A DNA stretch of 64,000 nucleotides, taken from positions 186,001 through 250,000 of the forward strand of contig JARFXM010000011.1 in assembly GCA_029532625.1 (NCBI GenBank), in the 5' to 3' direction. The position numbers and the translations under genes were made by a program. Shown piece by piece: positions 20,834 through 32,600 of this stretch. The DNA comes from Lomentospora prolificans (Eukaryota > Ascomycota > Sordariomycetes > Microascales > Microascaceae). The stretch's first letter is position 1. Every line of letters begins with the position of its first letter. A model generated the notes under the pieces. It had not been told where the DNA came from. It searched no databases and saw only the letters and a program-made list of their open reading frames with translations.

Positions 20834-23424
20834 GATGAAATTGTAGCATAGAATCGATATTTGAGTCGAGTCCAGATATATTGATGATGCTTGAATACTG
20901 GTCAAAGTCCTAATACTAGTTGCTGTTTATGACGAATCGTGGAGTTTAAATACCTGACTATGCGGGATTGGAGCTTGGCTCTCCCCGCATGGAGCCCCGC
21001 TGGATTCACTGCGCTTCGCGAAGGAGACCCCGGTTTCTTCTGCTAAAGGATCAACAAGCTTGTTTGTAGGGGTCCATGGCCTGAAAGTAGTAAATAATGA
21101 CAACAAAAGGCACACCGTTCAGCCGCTCAAAAGAGTCAGCTCTACCTCCAGCGGACTCCATGGCTCGCTTCGTCAGCTTTTGGTAATGCGCGATACGATT
21201 TGCCCTCGAAGGTGGTTGACGGGCCATGACCACGGCTTGAGTGACAAATCCAAAGCACAAATGCGGGGGAATTGGCTCTGTTAACCTTTCTTAGTCGTCC
21301 TTATGCACGTACAGACAACAAGCTTACGGCTCTATCGGCATGGACTGGGGCCTAGAACGCTCCTGCTGCACGCCTTTAGAGTGTTGCCACGGATCAGCTG
21401 CCATTAGAGAGCGACCGACTTGAAGCGCAATATCGGTTCTAACCCAATCAAGACGCCCATGGACCACTTGCATTCATGTTGCTGGCGACTCAGCTTGACA
21501 TTAGACTCGGGCGGGTATATTATGTAGACCGCCCAGTGTCTGACCCTTTGTCAGGGGTTGAGAGTTCAGCTCCGAGCTCGAAGTAGCACTGCAAAGGAGC
21601 ATTCCTGCTGGCGTTTCGTCAGCTGATCCCGTAAGCACTAATATTAATGATTCTGGAGGTTGCATCCAGGAGGCTGCCGTGGCCGAAACCTTGATTCTTC
21701 GCCGCCCCTCTTGACACCTGTTTCCTCTCATTCACTGTTGCAATGTGTTATCGATAATCGAAAGCTACGAACTCTAGATGACGGCTGCAATTATTAATTA
21801 GGTGCATAACTCTATTTTCCGCCGCAACCGCTATAAAGTCGACTAGGCAGACGTAAGAGCAGTCCATACCCTCGATTCCCGCCGACGCACCACCGGGTAG
21901 ATTATCAGTTGCATATTTTCCGCCCGTGGACTTTTAATATAGCCTTATCAAAGTCATGCTGGACGCCTTGGGCCATAAGCCAACCCGGTTGACGGAGAAT
22001 TAACTGTGGTCCAGTAAACGGATGGGAACGAGCGCCTCACACGCACTCTATTAGGTAAAAGCATCAACTTCGGGCGTGACAAGATCTAATAGCATACTAT
22101 TGCGTTGTCTTTCGATTCCTATTGTAGGCAGGCCAAACTGAGGTGCCCCCAAGGCTTGCGCGAAACATAGCAGTGGTTCTCTGATTGCCTCGGTTGATAA
22201 TCCCTAAATTTCGCCCACTTATATAAGTTTATGGGGCCTTGCGTTGACTTCTCTCGAATTGGGGCCCAACTAGCCTACTTCATTTGACGGTCTCTTTGAC
22301 TTTATTCGGCGAGTTTGTGTATAATTCAGGCGAGTGGGACCTAGGCGTAGCCAGCGGGTGGGAGTGGCCTTCTATCTCGCGAGCAATACTGTTGTTGCCT
22401 CGCGCTTTCGAATACCAAGCTCCTGACGGGGATCGTGGCGGAAGACGTATGTGGAGAGATACAAGGTTGGGTTATTGAGGTGTCTGGGGCTTTTTATCTT
22501 GTGGACGCAGCCATAGCATCATTGTTAGCTTTTCCTGTGGCCCACCGCGTCTAATCTGCTATCTCGAGAGGTGCATGCCGATGTGCCTAGCGACGGCTAA
22601 CCCGGACCCCTGTTTGCAAGATGTCGTACAGGCCCAGTGTATTACACACCGAGCCATGAATGACACGGCCTGGCGTCGCGGATAACCGTTCTTCATACGC
22701 ATCTATGTCTTCTCTCTCCCGGGAAGTTACGCTTTTAAGCCGGTCTCTATCCGGGTCAAGTCCTATCGATATGATGGCGCAGCTTCAAAACGTCTGCTGC
22801 GTCTATTAGTCGAACACTAGCGCCGCCTCTTTAGGGTCGAGTGAGTGTGAAGTCCGACGCGTGATAGAACACCGAAATGATAAGAAGCCGGATTAATTCT
22901 GCATTCTGCGGCGGATGCCAGCAACGCAGGGGAAGTTTGGCCGACACTCACTTGGGTCTCACAAGTTATCAGCCCATGAGCCCTGGCGGGATGAGGTGAT
23001 GGACGCGTCTGCGACGTCGGAGGGAATTGTCAATGCACAAAAAATTCTAACCGAAAAACCAAACCGACGATAACTGGAGACAGCTGGACCCTGGAGGTTA
23101 GATAGGATGCTGGTTGAGCCAGGGTCGACCGGTTGATTCTATGCGATGACGCGTCATTGAGGGATTGAGATTGGCTCGAGAAGCTGGTATTTTACCCCAC
23201 TCGCTCCCATTTCCAAAAGAGCTTCGATTATTCCGCCAAGGTGCTTCCTCTCTCTGCCGTTACCTTCCCAATTTGGTCATCGCCAAACAGCCACACCAAA
23301 AAGTCGTGATATAATTTCGTTATCTGATCGAAGATCCCGCGCGTATCAGATCCCGCAAACTCCTCCCCTTAACCACGCCTTGCCGAGAAGCTACAAGGCA
23401 GCCCTTCTTCGCCGGAAAACTCGT
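20834..23424. other. Intergenic stretch of 2.6 kb
   Basis: No gene recognised. TATTTAAA near 20944-20951 (minus strand), about 115 nt upstream of the methyltransferase ATG, may be its TATA element. At 20930-21240 the minus strand holds an ATG frame (MARQPPSRANRIAHYQKL) ending near a GT site, with a pyrimidine-rich acceptor further on; the exons could not be joined into a convincing protein. From 21490 to 23300 there are only short frames. Confidence 0.4.
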
Positions 23425-25137
23425 ATGCCGCCAAAGCCAATGCCCTCCCAAATTTTGACGAGCTTGATTTTGCTGGCGGCCGTTTCTCCGATCATCGGCG
23501 CTGCAGGCAGCCACCATCAGACGATCCAGCCGAGCGCCGCCCGCGCAAGAGAAAATGCCGCCGACATCTTTAATGCCGTGCATGCGGCTATGAGGCAATG
23601 GGGATCGTCTCTTCACCATAATGGGCTCGGCCTAATTCCTGCGACCGTGCCTGAGGGCACGATGTTGTATCACGGCTCGATGCGAAACTCGACACCCGAT
23701 TCCTTTGAGTGGTTAGCCTTTGAGATTGAGCATGCCGAGAATTTTGCTTGGAGCAGGCCAGACTGCGGCGCTGGTGGACCTGGAAAAGGACCTGGTCCAC
23801 CTGGAGGCCCTCCCGGTGGACCGGGGGAGAGGCCCGGGTCGCCTCCACCTGGAGAAGGGCCGGACCGGCAGGATAGCTCTGGCCGCCAAGGTCCACACCA
23901 ACAGATGCGCGCCGGGCATCACACTCCAGACTTCTCAGCTCAAGTGCCGCTTGGCGAGACTACCGACGATCACGCGGAGGTCCCGAACAGACGAGGCTAC
24001 CTCCACATGTACCGAGCGAACCGCAACCTGAATCTTCTCTACATCGATGGAATGTCGGCAGGAAAATCCAACAAAGGCACACTCGACTCTCAGGACCTCT
24101 TGCTACGCAGCATTACCGACAGTCCTAGCTTTGGCGAGCGCGAGCGCGCCGCGGATATATGCAAGCTGGTGAAAGAATGGGGCTTGGACGGCGTCATCCG
24201 CATGGAAGCCGGCTTCGAGATTCTCTACTGTGATTTTGAGCAGGGGCTTGACCTTGTCGAGATGCTCCGACGTCCGCGTGCAGATTCACCCGAGCTCGGT
24301 GTACGCATGGGCTCGTTTGAGTGGCTTCGCGCTACGGCTGCGAGATATGAGGGGATCGGTGGTGGGCGGGCCAAGCTTGATTTCTCGGGTATGGTGAATG
24401 CTCTCTGGTATCCAGTCAACACCACAAACCCGAATGGAGAACTGCCGCGACTAGTTGAGACGACGGCCGACGAGCGACAACAGATCTTGGCAAGGGTGGC
24501 GGAGGTGGCCAGGACTCGCATCTCTAGGGACGGCATCGACTGGCAGGGTGTGGTAGACATGATCGTCTCCAGGCACGACCGGAGAATTGCCCATCTTGCC
24601 GAAGATGATGTGGAAGAAATAGACTTTGCCGGACAGGTCTTTGCTCTTACCAACACATTTGTCGACTCCCCATCCTCGCCTTCCGATATCATCGATATGG
24701 TGAACTTGGACGATGGAGCGGCGGAGGCACGGAGACGATGTGCTGAGCATTACTTGCGTTTTCCCCGCGAGTCGAGGGCTACTTGGACCGAAGAGGACGA
24801 AATGATCGATGCCGCCATCCAAGGAGTCACCGCCCGGATTTGCGACGATTTCTTCACCGTCCGCAGCCTTCTCCTCCAAAGGAATACTCGCCAGCCTCAA
24901 GTCTCCCGTGTGGATGCGCTTGAGCGAGCGCGCGGCATTATGCGCTCCTTGAAGCGGGACCTCGACTGGGCTGCGTGGAAGAAATGTGCCGGGTGCAAGG
25001 TCAATGAGATTTGCTTTGTGGCTATGTGGCCGTTTGGTTTGGTGCAGGACCATTATACCCCTAGTTGTATGAACAGTACGAGATTGGCGGAACGGCATGG
25101 CTTTGGGCGTCGAGGTGGGAGTTACTGGTCAGATTGA
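23425..25137 (+). CDS. Secreted protein of unknown function with Gly/Pro-rich insert
   Basis: Single exon, 570 residues. The ATG at 23425 starts a signal peptide (SQILTSLILLAAVSPIIGAA); the open frame extends 15 codons upstream without an ATG. Residues 75-110 hold VPEGTMLYHGSMRNSTPDSF and then EWLAFEIEHAENFA. A collagen-like insert of Gly-Pro repeats spans about 115-148. Then come RGYLHMYRANRNLNLLYIDG, an AADICKLVKEWGLDGVIRME block and a long helical C-terminal half ending with several Cys (KKCAGCKVNEICF). I recognise the combination as a conserved fungal family without known function. The LYHG-then-acidic arrangement faintly recalls the mono-ADP-ribosyltransferase fold, but no R-S-E triad can be assigned with confidence. 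It is convergent with the FAD oxidase, stops 165 bp apart. Confidence 0.75.
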   Translation: MPPKPMPSQILTSLILLAAVSPIIGAAGSHHQTIQPSAARARENAADIFNAVHAAMRQWGSSLHHNGLGLIPATVPEGTMLYHGSMRNSTPDSFEWLAFEIEHAENFAWSRPDCGAGGPGKGPGPPGGPPGGPGERPGSPPPGEGPDRQDSSGRQGPHQQMRAGHHTPDFSAQVPLGETTDDHAEVPNRRGYLHMYRANRNLNLLYIDGMSAGKSNKGTLDSQDLLLRSITDSPSFGERERAADICKLVKEWGLDGVIRMEAGFEILYCDFEQGLDLVEMLRRPRADSPELGVRMGSFEWLRATAARYEGIGGGRAKLDFSGMVNALWYPVNTTNPNGELPRLVETTADERQQILARVAEVARTRISRDGIDWQGVVDMIVSRHDRRIAHLAEDDVEEIDFAGQVFALTNTFVDSPSSPSDIIDMVNLDDGAAEARRRCAEHYLRFPRESRATWTEEDEMIDAAIQGVTARICDDFFTVRSLLLQRNTRQPQVSRVDALERARGIMRSLKRDLDWAAWKKCAGCKVNEICFVAMWPFGLVQDHYTPSCMNSTRLAERHGFGRRGGSYWSD

Positions 25138-25302
25138 TATGCAGCCTCGCACTAGGGTTTTTTTTTTTCCTTTTTGGCTTTTTTGTTAAAGGATGCGTGT
25201 AATATCCCATTTATAAGAACATCCTCTCGGTTGCGTTATCCCTCTCATCATCCAGGGTCATGTTTAAAGTCAAATATAAACATAATACAAGCTGACCCCT
25301 CT
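25138..25302. terminator. Shared 3' flank of two convergent genes
   Basis: The 165 bp between stops carries a T run and A-rich DNA on both strands, suited to bidirectional polyadenylation. No precise signal can be assigned. Confidence 0.3.
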
Positions 25303-27535
25303 TCACAACTCTCCCCACCACTCTGGGCGACATAGTCTGCCAGTACCATCTTCGACCCAATCCTCGCTTCCCACGCAGTGCTGGCACCACAACGTACCAG
25401 CAGGATCATACTTGTCCTTGATAGTCCTAAGGCGCGGGTAGTGAGCCCCAAACGAAACATACTGCCAATCGGGTTCAAACGGATCCATCTGCATGCGTCC
25501 GTCAGTTGATTTGCCTAGTGTCATTCAAGCCATGTGAAAGGGAAGGCGGAGGTAGTTATGTTGTGTAGATATTAATACCTCGTTAAAGTATGCACCGCTG
25601 TCTGGCGCCAGCTTCCTCAGTGCAGCTGTGACATTGTGGGTTACGTAGTCCCGCATCTGCTGGATAACTTCCGGGGAAGTGGGATCCATCCATTCACGGC
25701 CAGAGAGAAGATGGGACACCGTATCACGCCAGGCGGGATTCATGGCGATGTCGAGGTCCCTATTTCCGGAATGGGCGATGAAATGACCAACCATCATGGC
25801 TGGGCCAAAGGTCTAATAAATCTCCGGTGTTAGCGATGAAGTCCTACGTTTATTATCGGCCATAGCGCGTTGGGCCGAACAATGGAGAACCAAATTAGAT
25901 GGCATCTGTTGCTTACATTGTCGGTCATTATTTGTTGGAATGTCTTGGAGACCGCGTCGACGTCCTCAAACGCTTTGGCGGGAAGAAGACGGCTTCCGAT
26001 GGCAACGCCCTGCGTGACTGGCTCGCCAGCAGGATCCCCGCCATACGCTTCAAAGAACGACGATTTATGTTCCTCGGTAGACTTGTACGCCACTGTCCCA
26101 TTCATATCGTCCAATCTTTGCTTCAGAGGTGCAAACACCTCTTCGATGGTTCCGTTGGGTTTGTCAAAGACCCTCCAGATCGCCTCAAAGGTGTTGACTT
26201 CCGTCACCGGAGGACCCAGCATGTAGTAGTAGCCCTGTACTCCGCCTTCTTTTAGCCGCTGAAGGTCGGAATGGAGGAAGGCCATTAGGTCCCAGAACTC
26301 CTTGCTCTTTGCCGGGTCGGTCAACGCAATTGTGAGGCGCCAGTTAGTTGTGCGTGGCGTGGGGTAAGCTTTCATGACCACTGAAGTGACGATGCCAAAT
26401 GTGCCTCCACCGCCTCCCCGGATCGCGAAGAAGAGGTCTGGGTGGTTGCAAGAATTTGCCGTGACTATTTCGCCGTCTAGGGTAACGACAGTCGCCTCGA
26501 GGACGTTGTCGGCGCCCATTCCGTACGTGGAACTAAGGGGACCGTGACCTCCGCCAGTAAACCAGCCCACGAGCCCTACGGTCTTATCAGGGTTAGATGG
26601 CTAGCATGGCCGGCTAACTAGTGAAATTACGGTGAACGTGACAACTTACAGGGTTAGACCCGCCAACAACAACAGCGCCATGTTGGTGCAGTGCCTCGTA
26701 TACATCTCTATCCACCTCCCCAGCGCCGATAGTAGCAGCCATCTGGGTGTCAGTATTATTGCTGGCGCAGGATTCGGACTTGAAATTTTCGTGGAAATCT
26801 ATTCCTCGGATGTTATGCGTCCAAATTCTGGATGTACGCCGTTAGTTCACCCTATGGTTGCAGAGACGGAATAATTTCACTTCTTACGATAAACTGCCAT
26901 AACCTGTACTCCTATTCACAGAACCCGTGTTAATAGCAAGTCTTGCGCTCTGAAATAATCTGGCATGGACATTATTAGCCTACCGTCCGAGATGTGAATG
27001 CCCAGTATTCTTGACATTTAGTCTAATGTTTCGCTCCGAAGCCCATTTAGCAGCGGCCGCAATCTCCTCTGGTGCCGTGGCATTCACGACGTAGCTCGGA
27101 TACTTCCCAAGCGAACAACCCCTGGTACCAGCATCCGGATCACCACTGACGCTGGTGCCGTTGGGGAAGATGGGAGGGCAAGGATTGTCAGCCCAGAAAG
27201 GATAGCTGATGCTTATCGGGTCTTCGATGTGGAAGGTTGATAGGTGCCAGTTGGCGAGGATGTCATCGCAAGATGCGGCGTTGTAGTCGGGTTCAGACTC
27301 GTAGCACACCGATGCAGGAGGCCTGGCTTGGATGAGACGACCGTTAATTGTTTGGTTCAGACTGCCCCAGTCCTCAGAGCTGGGCCAGCAGTCATCGCCG
27401 GGGGCCTAGACGACGGTCAAATTAAGCAGATAGAGGGGAGTGAAGAACACCCACACATTTGCATTCCGTAGCAGCTGAGGCCCCAGGGAGAATTCGAAGG
27501 GCCGCTATGGCGAGAAGGAGGTCAAGTCGTGTCAT
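25303..27535 (-). CDS. Secreted FAD-linked oxidase (berberine-bridge-enzyme/VAO type) with a 24-nt microexon
   Basis: Seven exons: 27455-27535, 26984-27405, 26888-26911, 26650-26827, 25917-26582, 25579-25812, 25303-25488; 596 residues. The third is a 24-nt microexon with proper flanking AG and GTAAGA; including it yields GHSHLGRSTGYGSLSIWTHN, the family FAD site. Signal peptide MTRLDLLLAIAALRILPGAS. His163 in TGHSHLG is the likely covalent FAD anchor. The place of the second anchor, a Cys in bicovalent members, reads GGSNPTVGLVGWFTGGGHG, so attachment is probably through His only. The C-terminal BBE segment is YFNEMDPFEPDWQYVSFG then WCQHCVG. Expected: oxygen-dependent oxidation of a carbohydrate or secondary metabolite outside the cell. 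Substrate unknown. Confidence 0.9.
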
Positions 27536-27638
27536 CGTGTAGTTAAACTGGACAGCAGCTGCTAAGAAACTCCGCGTTTCTTGATATTTTGTTCGGACAT
27601 TCACCGATACTAACAAGAAATGATGAACGGGTTGATGG

Positions 27639-27646
27639 TATTTATA
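27639..27646 (-). promoter_or_regulatory. TATA box of the FAD oxidase
   Basis: Minus strand reads TATAAATA about 104 nt before the ATG. Confidence 0.55.
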
Positions 27647-29321
27647 CACGTTGTCATGCCTAGAAGTTGACCATCGCTGGCACTTCCGATCGGCGCCGAT
27701 ACATCCAACACCGCCAGGCTGTCGCTTTGGTCGTGTTCGGTATTACGTGGTTTAAGGCTCGGCGTGCGGCAGTGTTATTAAACCACGGATCAATTTTGAG
27801 GACGTGGAGCGTAGCTTGAGCCACCAGAGGCCGAAAACTCACACAATTATCCCGATTAGTACAGTAAGCTCGGAAGGAAAGAGAAGATTGATAAATGAAT
27901 TTCCCGGTTCCACTATGTTCTCGCTGGCAATGCGCAGTTTCTCATTCGGTGCTGACATTGGTGATTGGGCTTTTGCTTTGCTCCCAAGGGCACAGGAAGA
28001 GCTAGCCGTGCCTTTTGTGACTCGACCTATTATTGAATACTAATAATCCGATTTTACGGGCGGCCGGGGGAGGGTACTATCTAGCCGTACTTGTCGCCTC
28101 AAGTATTACCTGGGCCGTTGATGGCTTCATTGCTGCACCCTTCGCTTGTGACTTGATGCAGAAATAGATTCAATATCCTCAATCTGGCTGGCGTTGTAAG
28201 ACAGGGCCCAATCGCGAAGGGGTTTCGATCCGGGATTCGGTGTCCAACGGATGAAGCCAGAAAAAACAACAGCCGACCTTCCGAATGAGGAAAAAAAATA
28301 ACATCCATGGATAACAGGGGTGGTTCGTCATGGTTTCGCGTGGCTGTACCCGAGACGGAATCTCCGGCCAGTCCTATTGGATCACACCGACCCAGGACGG
28401 CCCATTGATCTCGCCGGCGAAAGGCTTGGACATTTGCAGTTGCAAGCAAGAACTCTAAGCGGAAACAAAGACAGTGAACCGGCGAGTTGGCCCTCCTATT
28501 GATCCCACAAGACCCGTAGTCCAACCTGGTGTACACATCTGTATTCCACCGATCCCGACTCCCTGATTGTGCCTTACACAACATGAAGACTCAAAAATCA
28601 ACACAACAGAGAAGCCATTAAGATATATGAGGGTGAATTAAGACCTGTTATCACCACAGCCGCGCTGACAACTCTTTTGGACTCTTCCCACACCTGTGTT
28701 TATCCTGGTCGATATCCACACAATTATTCCCCTCCCCCACCATAAACGATATTGTTAATGTAGTCTTTTGACCCTAGGCATACAGAGTATCTTAGGTACA
28801 CTTCATGACACTATTACTTAAATAGAAGATGATTGGATCGCACTTTGACAGACATCCGTGGGCGGCTGGTTGCACCCGAGTCGCTGCGTATCAATTCACT
28901 GGATTTGCAGTCTCTCGAAAGTATGCTAGTCTCGACAATACTCCGCCGCAATCGATCACCGGCTTCTCCTACGGGGCTACCGCATGGGCCTACGAGATGG
29001 TTTTGATGTAGCTCTAAGTAGGCTTTGCTATCTAGGAGATAGTAACTTGCTAATTAGAGTGGCTGTACAACGATAAAATGGTCAGTGAAATCTTAGTCAC
29101 TGTAACAACATGCAAGGGCACCGGTGAATTCTCTTAAGTAGCCTGTAAGCAATGTCTTTATGCCGTTGGCAGTTACGTTATGTCGTGTTCTCTCATTCCC
29201 AAGTCCCCACCGTCGAATCGCTTTCACATTTACGTATGCTGCAATCGCTCATCCTACTAGTTAACAGTGCATTCATCTCGCCGAGCGACCTCGAAAACCC
29301 CAGCTAATAACTACCCTGCCG
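27647..29321. other. Intergenic stretch of 1.7 kb
   Basis: A 161-codon minus frame with an ATG (28099-28584) has no domain, signal peptide or intron signals and is treated as chance. The rest is mixed sequence without recognisable elements. Confidence 0.4.
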
Positions 29322-29840
29322 CTATTCGAAATGGTCGGCGATTGCAGCCGGGCAGCCAGCGCAAGCCGCAGGAGCCTTATCCATGAGAACTCGAGCCTGC
29401 ACTCTAGCGTTAGATTCATTTCACCCTAAGCCAAGGCGTCGGAGTAGCTACGGTGTCTAGTCACCTACCTGGTAAATGCAAGCCAGGTCTGACACGATAC
29501 TAGTGCCCCTATTCGCAACAGCGCCGAGGCAGCTCAGAGCCGCAGGGCCAAGTGCTTTGGCGCAGCGGTCAATCTGGCATCGGCCGACGACGCCATCGCT
29601 AGCATCTTGAATGAAGTCTTCGGCTCCGTCGAAAATATCACTAACGTCCTCACCCACGTCCTTTGCCGTATCTACGAGATCGTCAAAGAAGCCGGGTTCG
29701 CGGGCTGCAATTTTTTGATCGGGAGACGAGGATGAGGCAGAATGCGCAATCGAGTCACCCACTGGTCTGATATCGCTAGGGTGGGCAGAAACAGTTACAG
29801 CAGCGAGGAAGGTGATGATGAAGGCCGGCAAGAAATGCAT
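29322..29840 (-). CDS. Small secreted cysteine protein of the fungal calcium-binding-protein (CBP) type
   Basis: Two exons, 29469-29840 and 29322-29396; 148 residues. Read unspliced, the frame stops just past a CAG|GTAGGT donor; splicing over the 72-bp intron adds 24 residues and two more Cys. Signal peptide MHFLPAFIITFLAAVTVSA, then a Ser-rich propeptide and an acidic helix (FFDDLVDTAKDVGEDVSDIF). The C-terminal module has six Cys: CQIDRCAKALGPAALSC, SDLACIYQ, then ACAGC from exon 2. Spacing and the ALGPAALSC/SDLAC pattern match the fungal calcium-binding-protein domain first known from Histoplasma CBP1. Role in this organism unknown; a secreted effector or calcium-binding helical bundle is possible. 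Family assignment is by recalled pattern. Confidence 0.75.
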
Positions 29841-31899
29841 CGTGAAGGCTCAAGCGAGTTATTATGGGCGAGTTCAATTTGGCGCGTTCTTTAACGAGGT
29901 GTAGATGAAATCGAAAAGAATAGGCTAAGACGTTGATATAGAGGATAGTCACAGGAGAGTTGAGAAGTATAGCGTAAAGAAGTAATAGACGAACAAACTA
30001 GTAAACGGAAATCAAGTTGGCATAAGGGTGTTCTGGTGTAATGGGACTAAATATAAAGATGATTATTCGAATTGTATGCAAGCCTGCGAAGCCCGAGTAC
30101 CCGTACAACCATAATCCTGGAGACCGTGGCCGAATCCATCTTGTCGGAAGTCCACGGCGCGTCATGAAAATGACCTCATAGAACAACCACCGAAGCGTTG
30201 TTCGGAGAGAAAGGATCGGTTTCTGTTACATACCCAAGTATTTGGGATCGTGGTGCCATGCGGGTCGGGCCGGACCTACTTAGGCTTCGTCATTAACCGT
30301 CTGATATTCGCCCTCGTCCACGCTGTAGGCCGGAGAGGAATTCCATAGCGGCGGGACAGGGCTGGTATAATCCGGGCTGTGATTTATTGACGTGTCGCAC
30401 GACAATGTCGAATATTCGCATCTCGTGTGAACTTTGCATGCTTTTATTGGGTGTTTGGTGGCCTTGAAGCGCTGAGATTGGCTGGCTCGACTGTTGGGAT
30501 AATGGGCGCTTAAGGCGAACCTCACACAGCCCGCCAACATGGTGGCCAATCTGTTTCAAGCCCGTCTGGTTGTTTCGAACCTGCATTCAAGCGCCCATGA
30601 ATATCCATTGGTTCATAGTTTTACTATTATTAGGTTTAATATCGCTGTGTTCTATGGGGGGGTCGAAGACGCCATCGGCCGTCTACATCTCCAAATTCGC
30701 GTTATAACTGGATTACAAAAGATCGACGGCATGGGTTAAGTTTGTATTTCAATATAATTGGGAGCAAAGGATTTTGACCCGTGAAGCTTGGAGCATTATT
30801 ATCCACAAAGGCGCGGTTCGGCGGCCGCTCTGAAGGTTATCAATGCAACCGCGCGGTTCCACTTTCTGAATATCAGGCCTCGGGGGTGGCCAAAATTCCG
30901 TCTATATACGGAGCGATACCGAGCAGAAGGAATGAACCTTGCGCGCTCCTGGAAACAATGCTAATACCTTGAATTCGTTTGCAGGTGTGACGACGGCCTT
31001 GAGAGCTAGGGTGATGAACAACATTCCTTGCATCATTCATCTATCTCAAGTTGTAACCTCAAAACAGGACAGCATGACGTGTTTAACCAGAACAGACCGT
31101 GATCTTTATCTCGGTTAAGCCGGAGAGAATGATAAGGCAAAGCAGGCCACGCAGCACTCCCGCAAGTTTCTATCAAAAACTGAAGTGGGGCATTATAATA
31201 ATGTTACCAGCCCGGAGATGCCCCTTTCCTGGCCGTGTTGGAACGGTAGTCATATGCCGGATCGGCTGCCGTCCAAGTGGTATTCCCTAGCTATTACATT
31301 CTAGAAGCTGGCCGTATCATTGCTTCAAATTATCCGGTTGCCCAAGTAGCTAGATAGCTTCAACGATGATTAGTCGAAAGACGCCAGCATGGGATTGTTA
31401 GTTCCTTGTCCATCCACCCACTCATGTAGCTCCCATCCGACTCGGCGCTTTGGGGCCGGTCTAAAGGATCCCTTTGGCCAGCGGAGGAGGCGATGCATAG
31501 ACGGCTGTTGAGTGTTGTGTAGCATGCAGAACGAGGGCCTTTCTCTACCAGTAAGCCCGTCAAGATCTTATTGGTGGGTGGTAGAAGGTCGGTGAGGACC
31601 GAATCTTCGATATACTGACAGTCCTGAATTATTGTAATTAGATGATCAAGAAGTAGGAGTGAATCTTTTCGACGGTGCAGGGCATACGACTTTTAGTAGC
31701 GCCGACCCCCATTCATCGAGTAGTCGCACGTGTGGTCGTATCACTATTAACACGGGTACCTCGAACCGCACTTTAGGACCGCTGGGAGAAGCCCGGGCGA
31801 GTCCGAGATAGATGGCCGTTGGCCCGCTGAACCTAATCCCTTAAACAAAGTTGAGCATACCTTTGACTGTGCGCTAGCTCCCCGCAGCCTATTGACAGG
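29841..31899. other. Gene-poor stretch
   Basis: Only short frames without domains (for example minus 30280-30586, plus 31099-31290). No repeats or promoter elements stand out. Confidence 0.4.
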
Positions 31900-32600
31900 A
31901 TGTTGGTGCCGAAAACATCAAAGTTCATTACTACCATTGCCTGCTTGAGCCCATCGCTTGCTTGTCTATTAAACGCTTCTTTATCCATCGCCAGTTCGCA
32001 CGGCAGTATCGTTGCCAAAAGTGGCGAGAGCTTTCAACAAAGATCCTTTCTTGGGTCTCGATACACTGCCTGGGACGGTTCGCGCTCTAAGGCAGCACAG
32101 GATCCTTGAACAGGGTTGTGAGTTCTTCCGCGACTACGGTAACACCTACACTAAAAGGAATACAAAGATGGGCAATCTTGACCAGAGAACCCCAGAAAAT
32201 CAAGCCAGTCCTGTCCCTTAACTTCAAGGATTACGGCATCGGTCACCGCCTCCATGCTTTCAAACCGGTGCTCGGAGAGGGCATCTTTGACACAGATGGT
32301 GACCGCCGCCGGACTGACATATACGGACCGAATGCGGAAGAACTCCGCCTAGGACGTTGGGAAGCTGGTAAGCTGCTCTGCGCTGGGGATACTTGACGTT
32401 CTATTGTGGCTGTCGTATCTGCATATGTTAGCGGTATGCCTATGCGTTGACCGAAGCCGGCTACATTCTCGTTCGGATGGCTCAGGAGCTCCGCCTCTTG
32501 GAAAGTCGTGACCCTGAACCGTGGGAGGAATCGCTAGCTCTAACTCTCCCCTATCGAAGCAGAACCAAAGCGTGCCTCACCATCTGCCTAAATAAATCGG
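31900..32600 (+). pseudogene. Cytochrome P450 remnant (CYP52-like) with internal deletion
   Basis: Four plus-strand pieces in different frames line up, in order, with a CYP52-type P450. FIHRQFARQYRCQ at about 31980 is the post-anchor region. KDPFLGLDTLPGTVRALRQH and FFRDYGNTYT follow, then WAILTREPQKIKPVL and NFKDYGIGHRLHAFKPVLGE. After TDGD the text jumps straight to TDIYGPNAEELRLGRWEAGK, the meander near the C-terminus, so roughly 300 residues with helices C to K are missing. The haem-binding segment is ruined: WGYLTFYCGCRICIC followed by TAG, where FNGGPRICIGQQ is expected. Intact-looking C-terminus: YALTEAGYILVRMAQELRL. The gene cannot make a P450. Confidence 0.8.

Noticed and set aside
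20927..21240. Small two-exon gene starting MARQPPSRANRIAHYQ
   Set aside because: The visible donor and acceptor do not join the more protein-like downstream frame.
19351..27535. A secondary-metabolite cluster around the O-methyltransferase and FAD oxidase
   Set aside because: No polyketide synthase, peptide synthetase, terpene cyclase or prenyltransferase lies in the window, and unrelated genes separate the two.
28099..28584. 161-codon minus-strand frame
   Set aside because: No recognisable domain, promoter or splice sites; composition looks random.
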